A program made the translations under genes and the position numbers. 64,000 bases of DNA. Source: Phycisphaerae bacterium. GTDB taxonomy: Bacteria; Planctomycetota; Phycisphaerae; UBA1845; Fen-1342. A model generated the notes under the pieces. The model was not told where the DNA came from. It ran no database searches and worked only from the letters and a program-made list of their open reading frames with translations. Positions within the stretch are counted from its first letter, which is position 1. Each line of letters starts with the position of its first letter. This document shows, piece after piece, positions 10,155-18,641 of the stretch. Location: the NCBI GenBank assembly GCA_028277645.1, contig JANQFV010000028.1:1-64000 (forward strand), read 5' to 3'.

Positions 10155-12155
10155 ATGAGAATCACCAGCAGCTGGGCAATCTGCGGGTTTCTGGGCGTGG
10201 CGCTTCTGTCGGGTTGCGCGCCGACGAGCGTCTCAACGCTGAAACTGGCAACGTCTGATACGGCGGACCTGCTCGGGCTGACCCGCTTCCCGAACCCGCC
10301 GTTCACGTGCCGGCAGTTCTCCAGCTACGAGCGGAAGTCGACGACGCCGACGGACGCCGAGGGCTGGTTCGCCAACCTCGATGCCGGCTATCACCTGCGT
10401 GTAGAGGAGCGCGAGGGTCGCAAGGAGTTCGTGCTCATGGACGCGGTCGGACCGGGCGCGATCGTGCGCATCTGGTCGGCGAATCCCACAGGTGTGCTGC
10501 GCTTCTACTTTGATCACAGCGAGACGCCGTCGTGGGAGGTGCCGATGGCCGACCTGCTCGGCGGTAAGGTGGAACACCTGGGCGAACCGTTGGCGGGCGT
10601 GCGGGGCCGCGGTTGGAACCTGTATTTCCCCATCCCCTACGCGCAGCACTGCAAGGTCACGGGCGATGAGATCGTCAGCGAAGACGGTCGCAATCGTGTC
10701 TACTACCACATCAACTATCGCACGTATCCGCCGAAGACGAACGTCGAGACTTTCGACGCAACCGCTTTTGACGAACTCACGACGTGGCTGGCGTTATGGA
10801 AACAGGTGCTGGAGACTTGTTCCACGCCGGACGTCACGCCGCCGGATAAGCTGACGGCGCTGCCCGCCGGCAAAACGCTGTCGTGGGAGATTCCGGAAGC
10901 CGGTCCGGCAGCGATCTACACGCTGAGCGCGCGAGTGGAGGCTCCGGATCGAATCCGTGCGTTGCGCGAACTGGTGCTGAAGATCGAGTTTGACGGGAAC
11001 GAAACTGTGGTGTGCCCACTGGGCGACTTCTTCGGCGCCGGCCCGACCGTCGATTCCTACAAATCGCTGCCAATGGGCATCGACGGTGACTTGCTCTGGT
11101 CGCAGTGGGTCATGCCGTATCAGAAGAACGCGCGGATTGAGATCTGTAATCACGGAACGCAGTCGGCACAGGTCGGCTTATCCTTCGTGACCGGCAGCTA
11201 CGAATGGACGCCCGATTCGATGCACTTCAACGCCGGCTGGAAGGTCGCACGTGATGTGCCGACGCGCCCCTTCTCCGACTGGAACTATGTGACGATCGAT
11301 GGCCGGGGCGTGTTCGTCGGAGCGGCGTTTAGCATCGTGAATCCCAACAAGATCTGGTGGGGCGAGGGCGACGAGAAGATCTACGTCGACGGCGAGTCGT
11401 TTCCGAGCCATTTCGGCACCGGCACTGAGGACTACTACGGCTACGCTTGGTGCAGCCCGGAGGTCTTTCACCACGCCTACCACAACCAGACCCGCTGTGA
11501 CGGCCCGCGGAATTACGGGCGCACCGCAGTCAACCGCTGGCACATTCTCGACCGCATTCCATTCCAAGAGAGCTTCTGCTTCGACATGGAGATCTGGCAC
11601 TGGTCGGATCTCTCGATCCCGGAGTTGTCAGTTGTGACGTATTGGTACGGCAGACCGGGCGCACGCGGAGACTACGCCGAACTGGAGGCTGCCGACCTGG
11701 TTGTGGCACCAGCCCTGCCCTATGTCGCGGAGCGCGTGCCCGGCGCGATCGAAGGCGAGGAAATGCGCGTCGTGGCGCACACGGGCATCGCGCAACGCCA
11801 GGAAATCGACGGATGCAGCAACGACACTCATCTGTGGTGGCGGGAAGGCCAGCCTGGAGATCGGTTGGTGTTGGAATTCGCCACACCTGAAGCCGGCACG
11901 TATCGCGTCTACGCGCGCTTCGTCCAGGCGATCGACTACGGAACCGTGCGTCTGAGCGTCAACGATGCCCCGGCTGAAGGCCCGTTCGATTTCTTCAACA
12001 ACGGCGTGACGCAGTCGGCAGAAATGGACCTGGGTGAGTTCGAGCTGCGCGCCGGCGTCAACCGTTTCACTGTCGAGATCGTCGGTCGCAACGAGAAGTC
12101 CGTCCCCAGGTTCATGTTTGGCCTCGACTACCTGAAGCCGATTGGCGTTGAATGA
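10155..12155 (+). CDS. DUF2961 / GH172-like lipoprotein
   Basis: This is a 666-residue protein with a lipoprotein signal peptide (lipobox LLSGC, Cys21). GAAGGAG precedes the ATG. The core is a DUF2961 domain (about 50-500), recognised by PLGDFFGAGPTVDSYKSLPM, WVMPYQKNARIEICNHG and the acidic motif GTGTEDYYGYAW (about 421-432). This family is now known as glycoside hydrolase family 172, whose characterised members act on fructose- or arabinose-containing glycans. A C-terminal jelly-roll domain (about 540-660) resembles carbohydrate-binding modules. The family is firm; the substrate cannot be read from the sequence. The neighbours are other exported proteins, not a sugar operon. Confidence 0.88.
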   Translation: MRITSSWAICGFLGVALLSGCAPTSVSTLKLATSDTADLLGLTRFPNPPFTCRQFSSYERKSTTPTDAEGWFANLDAGYHLRVEEREGRKEFVLMDAVGPGAIVRIWSANPTGVLRFYFDHSETPSWEVPMADLLGGKVEHLGEPLAGVRGRGWNLYFPIPYAQHCKVTGDEIVSEDGRNRVYYHINYRTYPPKTNVETFDATAFDELTTWLALWKQVLETCSTPDVTPPDKLTALPAGKTLSWEIPEAGPAAIYTLSARVEAPDRIRALRELVLKIEFDGNETVVCPLGDFFGAGPTVDSYKSLPMGIDGDLLWSQWVMPYQKNARIEICNHGTQSAQVGLSFVTGSYEWTPDSMHFNAGWKVARDVPTRPFSDWNYVTIDGRGVFVGAAFSIVNPNKIWWGEGDEKIYVDGESFPSHFGTGTEDYYGYAWCSPEVFHHAYHNQTRCDGPRNYGRTAVNRWHILDRIPFQESFCFDMEIWHWSDLSIPELSVVTYWYGRPGARGDYAELEAADLVVAPALPYVAERVPGAIEGEEMRVVAHTGIAQRQEIDGCSNDTHLWWREGQPGDRLVLEFATPEAGTYRVYARFVQAIDYGTVRLSVNDAPAEGPFDFFNNGVTQSAEMDLGEFELRAGVNRFTVEIVGRNEKSVPRFMFGLDYLKPIGVE

Positions 12156-12253
12156 GACCAACGCGCTGCCGCGATAGCCACCCCGAAACCGCTTCCAGTC
12201 AAATAAAATCGCTCACGAAACCGCCTAGATCGCACTTGATCTGCATTTTACAG

Positions 12254-12283
12254 TTGCAATGTTGCAACGATCTTGGTTATGCT
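12254..12283 (+). promoter_or_regulatory. Possible promoter and TTGCAA repeat before PEP-CTERM gene
   Basis: Two TTGCAA copies, at 12254 and 12262, lie eight bases apart. The first could serve as a -35 element for TATGCT at 12278-12283 with an 18-base spacer. The self-complementary repeats could also be an operator. The surrounding 12180-12300 is AT-rich compared with the genes. Confidence 0.3.
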
Positions 12284-12388
12284 ATGCAGTATGAATTGTG
12301 TGCATGGATGTTTCAGGAGCGCCATGCACGTTCGGGAGCTGTAGTTTGGGCACGCGTGTGAGCGCACAGCGGCCAGGAGGAGGAGAAG

Positions 12389-13123
12389 ATGCGTTCGATT
12401 CAAACCGCGCTTGTTGTTTTTGCCGTTGTGGCAGCTGCGAGTGCGCAAACGACAGTCGATTTCACCACCGACGATTTCGGTACGCCGCTAGTTAACGGCC
12501 AAGACATCTCGACACCGCCGGAGTTCGGCAACTTCATCGAGATCAGTTCGGCCGGCTCGCCCAACCTCGGCGCTACGATCTTTGACTCGGATCCGAACGG
12601 GCCGAATTCGGGTGGCGCTGATCCGGACCTGCTCGTCGATCTGGGCAACATTCTGATTCTGCAGAACAACGCCTACCCGACACAGACCGTGCCGGGCATC
12701 TTCGACACGCCGAACGACGAAGAAGATGGCGGTACGCTGATCTTTGACTTCACGTCGCCGCTGGAGCCGCTCGAGGTAACGCTGGTCGACATCAACGGCA
12801 GCAACCAGAACGTACTGGTCACGCTGCTCGACACGAACAGCTTCACACGCACGTATGATGTCCCGTCGATGTGGACGAAGGACGTCACGAGCGGCCCGCT
12901 CGGCTACGACATGCTCGACCTGACGACGCTCGCCCCGCAGCTCGGCGAAGGCGGAGCCACAGCGACCGCAACGGAGGACGTCGGTTTCGACGGTACCAGC
13001 GTCGTCAACATCACGTTCGAGTTTGACGGTTCGGCCGGACTGGACAACTTCAAGTTCATTCCGGAGCCGACCAGCCTGCTGCTGCTCGCGGTCGGCGCGG
13101 GTCTGATCGCGCGTCGCCGGTAG
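12389..13123 (+). CDS. PEP-CTERM surface protein
   Basis: This 244-residue protein has a short N-terminal signal peptide (cleavage near AAASAQ) and a C-terminal PEP-CTERM sorting tail: PEPTSLLLLAVGAGL followed by an Arg cluster at the very end. AGGAGGAG lies just upstream of the ATG. The middle is an acidic beta-rich extracellular domain with no recognised catalytic motif. In the known system an exosortase cleaves at the PEP motif; none is encoded in this window. A hairpin terminator follows the gene. Confidence 0.9.
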   Translation: MRSIQTALVVFAVVAAASAQTTVDFTTDDFGTPLVNGQDISTPPEFGNFIEISSAGSPNLGATIFDSDPNGPNSGGADPDLLVDLGNILILQNNAYPTQTVPGIFDTPNDEEDGGTLIFDFTSPLEPLEVTLVDINGSNQNVLVTLLDTNSFTRTYDVPSMWTKDVTSGPLGYDMLDLTTLAPQLGEGGATATATEDVGFDGTSVVNITFEFDGSAGLDNFKFIPEPTSLLLLAVGAGLIARRR

Positions 13124-13151
13124 TATTCGCAACCAAGGCAATCCCCTCAAA

Positions 13152-13175
13152 CCCGGTCGGCGCAACTCGGCCGGG
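13152..13175 (+). terminator. Hairpin terminator after PEP-CTERM gene
   Basis: An eight-base GC-rich stem with an eight-base loop starts 29 bases after the stop codon and is followed by CTTGTTC. It separates this gene from the convergent multihaem operon. Confidence 0.55.
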
Positions 13176-13199
13176 CTTGTTCATGCGCGTGATCCGGAT

Positions 13200-15791
13200 T
13201 CAATCCCTATACGTTTGGGCGGTTGGATCCTGGCGGTCGAAATGGCGCCGATCGGGGTCGTGAAAGAAGAGGAAACGGAAGCGGGCCTCACTCCCGTGGC
13301 ATTCCGTACAGACGTTCGGCTCAACGAAATGCCGCAACTGTGTGCGGACTGCGCTGCGCTCCGCCTCGGTCAGTTCCTCATTCTGTGCGACGCGGAGCAG
13401 CAGGTCCTCGCACCCGTGCGAAAGGTGGCATGTACGACAGACGACCTGGCCCGTCGGATCGACGTGTCCCGCCGCGTTGAACAGCGGCAGATATCCCGGC
13501 GCGTCCGGCGCATACACATTGAACATCGCGCGCGTGGGGTGCACAGCAACCGCACGCACGGGGGCTGGGCCATCTACGTGGTGGCACGCCAGACATGGGA
13601 CGCACCCGGTCGCCCCGCCTTCGACCTCTTCGCAGACATCCGCCAGGAAGCGCGGCGACAGCATCTGGCCCCACGCACCGTCCGGCTGAGCGTGCATCGC
13701 GTGGCACGGCTGACACGCCGTCGTCTCGAAGCCAAACTCTGCGAGCACTTTGGGGGCGTGGCCGGTGTGCCGGATGAGTGACTTGCTCGTGTGGCAGCGA
13801 ATACAGAAAGCTGCGGTCGGATCTTCAGGCTTGTTGCGCAGCAGGTAGCGTGTCTCTGCGCTACTGTGTGGATCGTGACACGTGTGGCACGTCATCAGTT
13901 TCGTATCTCTGTCTCTGGCGACGAGTTCGAGTTCTTCGTCGGTGTGCGCCGCGGCGGACACCTCGCGTGGATGAATCGCGGCGATGGTGGAGGATGCACG
14001 CCAAGCCGCACCGGGATGGCACTTGAGACAAGGTCCGTCGGGATCATCCGTGTCGCTGAGCGCGGAGACACGCAGCAGGTCGACGCGTTCGCCACCATGC
14101 GGAACGTGGCAGGTCAGGCAGATGCCGAGCGGATCGACCGGAAGTTCCTTCCACGCACTGGTGCCCTGCGTCTCATCGTGCGGGCCCCCTACCAAGCGCA
14201 TCTGCTCCGCGTGGCATTCAGAGCAAAGGTCGGCCTGATCGAGTTTCAGGAACCTGCCAAAGCTGCGCTCGTGCGGATCGTGACAATCTTCGCAGATGGT
14301 GTCGGGATGCAGAATGCCTTCGACCGGCTCCGCCGCCGCACATTCACCGGCGCGGTGACACGCCGCGCAGTGTCCGGTCGGATCGCCCGGCATCGGTGAT
14401 GGCGCACGCGCGGGTTGATGCGCCAGGTGGCACGCGCTGCACGCGCCGAAGGTGTGTACGCTCATTCCCGCCACATTCGTATCGTCGGGGAAGTTCGTCC
14501 GCAGGTCGTGTGCTGTGCCGAACACGCCGCTATGCCCCGGGTGGCACGCGCCGCACGTCTCTCCATACCGCGGCGGAAATGCAACCAGCGCCAATTCGGC
14601 GCTGCCGCCGTGCACGCGGTGGCAGGAGACGCAAAGCAGTTGGCCGTCGTCGCTCACCGGTCGCTGCCAGCCTGCCACGACGGACGCCTGCATCTCGTTC
14701 AACACCGGCCGTTGCCCGTGTTTCGGCAGCATTCTGTCGGGCGAGAATCCGCGCAGCTTCTCTTCGTGACAGGCGAGACAGAGCTCATTGGCACGCGTAC
14801 TCACAACGAGCAATGTCTCGTTTTGTGCTTCGTGGATTGAATGACACACGGTACAAGTCAACTCGTGCAAGTCGGCACCGACTACCGCCCCGGCCTGAAT
14901 CAGCACGTCCGGGACGGGCTGCTCCATCGGTCCGACGGGGTGCATCCCTTGCACCTGCCCCGACGCGTAACCCTGGTGACAGGAAACGCACAGTTCATGC
15001 GCCGGCAATTTGAGAAACTCGCCGTGGGACATGTCGTGCGGATCGTGGCATTCCAGGCAGCGCACCTCGGGATGCTCCATGTGCGTGCGTGCGCGGCGCT
15101 CGGCACAGCGGAACATCTCGTGACAGGTCGTACAGCGTCCGTCCGGATCATGGGGACACGGCACGAAGTCCCGGGCGTAGCGATGCGACACGTGACAGGC
15201 GCTGCACGGGCCACCCTCGGCAACCGTCTCCCCCAGCCGATTGATCTCATCCGGCGCCGAAGTGCGCAGATCGTGCGGCGTTCCGCGCGCGTAGTGTCCC
15301 GGATGACACCGCTCACAAAGCTGCCCATTGTCCACAGTGTCAGCCAGCATGTGACGCGTCTTCGCCTCGCCGCCGAGCTGGTGACACGACATGCAGATCA
15401 GCGTGTTGCCCGGACCGACGACGGTCCCCAACTCTCGAATCGCTGCCAGTTGTTCGCCAGAGAGAGGCACGTTCTGCGGATGTCCGTGCTCCACGTCGAG
15501 GCCTGCCATCGCGGGGCCGACCGGCTTATGGCAGGCAAGACAGTACTCACTGCTTTCCGGGCTGCGCCAGTCGACATCCTCCATCGTTGAGGGTACGCGC
15601 GGTGCCTCGCGCCGGACGGCAGCGTCCAGGAATCGCACGCCAGCCGCCCCAACCGCCGCGACTACAACCAGGACCAGGAGCACGTTAGTGATCCCGACGA
15701 CGCGCGATCGCAGTCGCCGCGCGGGACGACTCTGCACGCCTCGTTCGACCGCTGCGGAAGGCCGGGCGTTGTCCGGCTGATCGCTGGGCAT
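13200..15791 (-). CDS. 23-haem c-type cytochrome, membrane-anchored
   Basis: This 863-residue protein has 23 CxxCH haem-binding motifs spread from residue 84 to 832. An N-terminal hydrophobic helix (about 33-50) acts as signal or anchor and places the haems in the periplasm. It is the last gene of a four-gene operon, starting six bases after its upstream neighbour stops. Internal repetition is clear: hemes 2-7 (about 133-272) and 10-15 (about 387-528) share the order CHPGH, GTxHDLRT, CSACH, HDPxG or GDPTG, CHDPH, FLKL. A shorter third copy covers about 558-667. The role is inferred: an electron-storing and electron-transferring partner of the membrane subunits, as HmcA is in Hmc complexes. 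There is no sign of a nitrite reductase active site such as CxxCK. Confidence 0.95.
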   Translation of the reverse strand: MPSDQPDNARPSAAVERGVQSRPARRLRSRVVGITNVLLVLVVVAAVGAAGVRFLDAAVRREAPRVPSTMEDVDWRSPESSEYCLACHKPVGPAMAGLDVEHGHPQNVPLSGEQLAAIRELGTVVGPGNTLICMSCHQLGGEAKTRHMLADTVDNGQLCERCHPGHYARGTPHDLRTSAPDEINRLGETVAEGGPCSACHVSHRYARDFVPCPHDPDGRCTTCHEMFRCAERRARTHMEHPEVRCLECHDPHDMSHGEFLKLPAHELCVSCHQGYASGQVQGMHPVGPMEQPVPDVLIQAGAVVGADLHELTCTVCHSIHEAQNETLLVVSTRANELCLACHEEKLRGFSPDRMLPKHGQRPVLNEMQASVVAGWQRPVSDDGQLLCVSCHRVHGGSAELALVAFPPRYGETCGACHPGHSGVFGTAHDLRTNFPDDTNVAGMSVHTFGACSACHLAHQPARAPSPMPGDPTGHCAACHRAGECAAAEPVEGILHPDTICEDCHDPHERSFGRFLKLDQADLCSECHAEQMRLVGGPHDETQGTSAWKELPVDPLGICLTCHVPHGGERVDLLRVSALSDTDDPDGPCLKCHPGAAWRASSTIAAIHPREVSAAAHTDEELELVARDRDTKLMTCHTCHDPHSSAETRYLLRNKPEDPTAAFCIRCHTSKSLIRHTGHAPKVLAEFGFETTACQPCHAMHAQPDGAWGQMLSPRFLADVCEEVEGGATGCVPCLACHHVDGPAPVRAVAVHPTRAMFNVYAPDAPGYLPLFNAAGHVDPTGQVVCRTCHLSHGCEDLLLRVAQNEELTEAERSAVRTQLRHFVEPNVCTECHGSEARFRFLFFHDPDRRHFDRQDPTAQTYRD

Positions 15792-15797
15792 GGATGT

Positions 15798-17825
15798 TCA
15801 ACCTCGCGTTGTTACCGGCACCACCGACAGGGGCGGCGCCTCAATCGCAGCCGCCTCCAACAACGGTACGTGTCCCGGCGGCATCGGCACGTACGGTGCA
15901 AGTCGGCGGTGATCCGTGTCCTGGAACTCGCGGTGACAAACGTCGCACCGACCAAACTCTGTGCCGTAGTGCTCGGGAAACCGCTCTGAAAGCTGTTCGT
16001 GACAGCGGATGCAAAGGCCGTGCATGGCTTCGACGTAGCCCGGCGCGTAGCCCGTCAGCCCCGCCCCAGTCGTCGGAATTATCGAGCCCCGAACGACCAT
16101 GTCGCCGTGACACTCCCAGCAGGTCAGCGCGGTGTCGCGCGACTTGCGAGGCGCATCGTCAGGGTGGCAGACCATGCAGGATGCGTTTCCGCCGAGCCGC
16201 CGGATGTGCAGCACGTGGTCGAACGTGTCCGTGATCTCGTACATGTCGCGGTGGCACTCGAAGCAGCCGGTGTTTTGATCGAACGTCATGTTCTGGTGAT
16301 GACAGACGCGGCAGGACTCCCGCTGCCCCAGAGCGGCGACATGATCATCATGCGTGAAGGGCACAAAGCGCCAGTTGCGATTTCCATCAATCACCTTCAC
16401 AGACACAGGCTCGGGGGCGGCAGTGGCCGGCACGCTACCCCCCAGTGACGAAAGGTGGAACATGCGCCGCACCGGCGGATTGGCGGCAATAGCAAGCGCC
16501 TCCACCGTACGCGACTGATGCACCGGCGTAGGTTCAGGGTGCGGCCCAAAGACCGCCTGCTCCGGAAGAAATCCGATCGCACAAGCCGCGGCAATCACGA
16601 ATGCAAGTGAGTGGCGGCGCCAAGCATTGCTGGTGCCATGGTGCTGGTCCTCGGGTGGCGCGGCCTCGGGTGGGGTCACGTGCCCGTGGGCGTCGACGAT
16701 GCGGAGGTTCTCGTTGAAGAAGATGAACACGAGCGCCGCGCCGGAGACGATGCCGGCGCTTACCGCCAACTCGATCCAGGTCGGGAAGTACGGCATTTCC
16801 TCCGGACGGGAGAACGCGACCAGGCACGTGTCGAACCGATAGAGCACTACGCCGAGCACGGTCATGCTCGAGCACGTCGCCAGGCCGGCCACCGAGCGCC
16901 GGATGCGCGGGATCGCCAGCAGAGTCGCCGGCACGACGGCACTCAACAGAAGCTCGAACAGGAACAGCCCCGCCGGCCACGAGCCGTCCAGTGCGTCGGG
17001 AAGGATGCCCCGGCGGTACAGGTCACCCAACCGCAGCAGCACGTATATGCTCAGCACGTACGACGCGACGCGACCCAGTCCGGCCAGCAGGTCCTTCCGT
17101 ACGGGATGCCCAAATAGCCAGGCCGAGATCAGTGATTCGAGCGTGACCATCATCAAGCCCAGCCCGACCGCGGAAACCAGGAACAGCACGTACATGATCG
17201 GGCTGTACCACAGCGGGTGCAGGCGATAGGGCTGGATGAGGAAGAGCGACCCCAGCGAGGACTGGTGCAGGCACGACAAGACGATACCCGCGATCACGAG
17301 CGGAATGGTCAGGCTCTTGATGATCGCGAGCACGCGCTGAAAGAACGGCCGATGGAAAAGCGGATGCTCGAGAATCGCCGGGCTGAACTCCAACGCGAGC
17401 ACCGTGAGATACAGCATGACGCACATAGCCACTTCGAAAAGCACGGAGTGGTGCTGCGGCATGATCATCGGGTGCCAGATGTGCCACGGGAGACCCAGGT
17501 CGTACAGCAATCCCACCGCGACCGCGATGTATCCCAAGAGCGCCGTCAGAATCGCGGGCCGCGCGAACTGGTGGTACTTCTCAAGGCCAAAAATGTAGAC
17601 GACGGCGGCGATCACAAAGCCACCGGCCGCGAGCGCGACGCCGGCCATGACGTCGAACGCGATCCAGAACCCCCACGGTGCGACGTCAGTCAGACCGCTG
17701 GTCGCGCCCAAGCCGTTGGCAAACCGCGCGACGGTGACGACGGCCCAGACACCCATGCAAGCCCACAGGCCCGTCTTCACACGTTCCAGCGTGAGGTTCG
17801 TGCCGTGCGGGGCGAACTCAGCCAT
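15798..17825 (-). CDS. NrfD/HmcC-like membrane subunit fused to six-haem cytochrome
   Basis: This is a 675-residue fusion. The N-terminal part (about 1-450) is a polytopic NrfD/PsrC/HybB-type quinone-interacting membrane protein with about ten hydrophobic segments. The C-terminal part (about 530-675) is a periplasmic domain with six CxxCH motifs (CRVCH, CFECH, CMVCH, CWECH, CIRCH, CDVCH), like a class III cytochrome or QrcA. The ATG at 17825 overlaps the stop of the ferredoxin gene by eight bases. This overlap and the family start position decided the start, although the frame is open upstream. In Qrc, Hmc and ACIII complexes these parts are separate proteins, so the fusion is unusual. It probably moves electrons between menaquinone and periplasmic cytochromes. 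Confidence 0.92.
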   Translation of the reverse strand: MAEFAPHGTNLTLERVKTGLWACMGVWAVVTVARFANGLGATSGLTDVAPWGFWIAFDVMAGVALAAGGFVIAAVVYIFGLEKYHQFARPAILTALLGYIAVAVGLLYDLGLPWHIWHPMIMPQHHSVLFEVAMCVMLYLTVLALEFSPAILEHPLFHRPFFQRVLAIIKSLTIPLVIAGIVLSCLHQSSLGSLFLIQPYRLHPLWYSPIMYVLFLVSAVGLGLMMVTLESLISAWLFGHPVRKDLLAGLGRVASYVLSIYVLLRLGDLYRRGILPDALDGSWPAGLFLFELLLSAVVPATLLAIPRIRRSVAGLATCSSMTVLGVVLYRFDTCLVAFSRPEEMPYFPTWIELAVSAGIVSGAALVFIFFNENLRIVDAHGHVTPPEAAPPEDQHHGTSNAWRRHSLAFVIAAACAIGFLPEQAVFGPHPEPTPVHQSRTVEALAIAANPPVRRMFHLSSLGGSVPATAAPEPVSVKVIDGNRNWRFVPFTHDDHVAALGQRESCRVCHHQNMTFDQNTGCFECHRDMYEITDTFDHVLHIRRLGGNASCMVCHPDDAPRKSRDTALTCWECHGDMVVRGSIIPTTGAGLTGYAPGYVEAMHGLCIRCHEQLSERFPEHYGTEFGRCDVCHREFQDTDHRRLAPYVPMPPGHVPLLEAAAIEAPPLSVVPVTTRG

Positions 17826-18633
17826 CGGCTCCCTCCTGCGCCGCCCGTTCTGCCGCCTCCGCCTGAAGCCGCATACGCCGGCCGATGACCCAGTAAATGC
17901 CGGACATTGCCGCCGCCACGCCCAGTGCGATTGGTGGCACCTTGCTGAGCGCACCCCAGGTGAGCGCCGGCACTGGTTCGGTGCCCAGTTCGGCCTGCCA
18001 GCCCAGGAATTCGAGCGAGATGTCCGAGATGTACAGCACGGAGACGCCGCCGACCTCGTGTTCGCCATAAATGTGCGGCTCGCCGTGCGGATAGTACTTG
18101 TGCGGGTTTTCGGTGATACGCCGACGGGCCTCTTCGAGCATTTCGGCGCGGGTGCCGAAAATCGTGGCGCCGTAGGGGCACGACTCGGTGCATGCGGGCT
18201 GCCCCCCGTCCTTGATCCGGTCGTAACACATGATGCACTTACGCACGTACGGTACGGGGCTTTCCCACACATAACGCGGGATGCCGTAGGGGCAGGCCAT
18301 CATGCAGTAGCGGCAGCCCATACAGCGGTCCTGGTCGTAAGTCACCGGCCCAAGAGCGGTCTTCTGCAACGCACCCACGAGGCAGGCCGAGACGCACGCC
18401 GGCTCCAGGCAATGACGGCACTGTTGCCGCACGTGCTTGCCGCCCGGCCGCGTGACGATGGTGGTGAAGCGCGTCGATGACAGATCATCGATCTTCGTCT
18501 TCCAGCGCCAGGCGCGATCGCGCCCGAGCTGGTACGTCTGCTTGCACGCGTGAACGCAGGTTTCACAGCCGGTGCAGAGGGTCGTGTCGGTCAGGATCGC
18601 AAAGGTGCTGGCGTTGTCCGTGGTCTCTGACAT
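17818..18633 (-). CDS. Four-cluster ferredoxin subunit (HmcB/QrcC/HybA-like)
   Basis: This 271-residue iron-sulfur protein has four Cys-rich groups: CTGCETCVHAC, CRHCLEPACVSAC, CMGCRYCMMAC, and CIMC with CTESCPYGA. This is the pattern of the DmsB/NrfC/HybA group, which carries up to four 4Fe-4S clusters. A single hydrophobic segment near the C-terminus (about 226-247) probably anchors it. No Tat signal is seen, so either it faces the cytoplasm or it is carried by a partner. It sits eight bases after the cytochrome b gene and overlaps the NrfD gene, showing co-transcription and probably translational coupling. Confidence 0.93.
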   Translation of the reverse strand: MSETTDNASTFAILTDTTLCTGCETCVHACKQTYQLGRDRAWRWKTKIDDLSSTRFTTIVTRPGGKHVRQQCRHCLEPACVSACLVGALQKTALGPVTYDQDRCMGCRYCMMACPYGIPRYVWESPVPYVRKCIMCYDRIKDGGQPACTESCPYGATIFGTRAEMLEEARRRITENPHKYYPHGEPHIYGEHEVGGVSVLYISDISLEFLGWQAELGTEPVPALTWGALSKVPPIALGVAAAMSGIYWVIGRRMRLQAEAAERAAQEGADG

Positions 18634-18641
18634 ACGCGGTC

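Noticed and set aside
12488-13165. 225-codon minus-strand frame opposite the PEP-CTERM gene
   Set aside because: The plus-strand gene has signal peptide, PEP-CTERM tail, ribosome binding site and terminator; the antisense frame has none.
13200-15791. Pentahaem or octahaem nitrite reductase
   Set aside because: No CxxCK motif or single catalytic-haem arrangement was seen, and the protein has 23 regular CxxCH sites with internal repeats.
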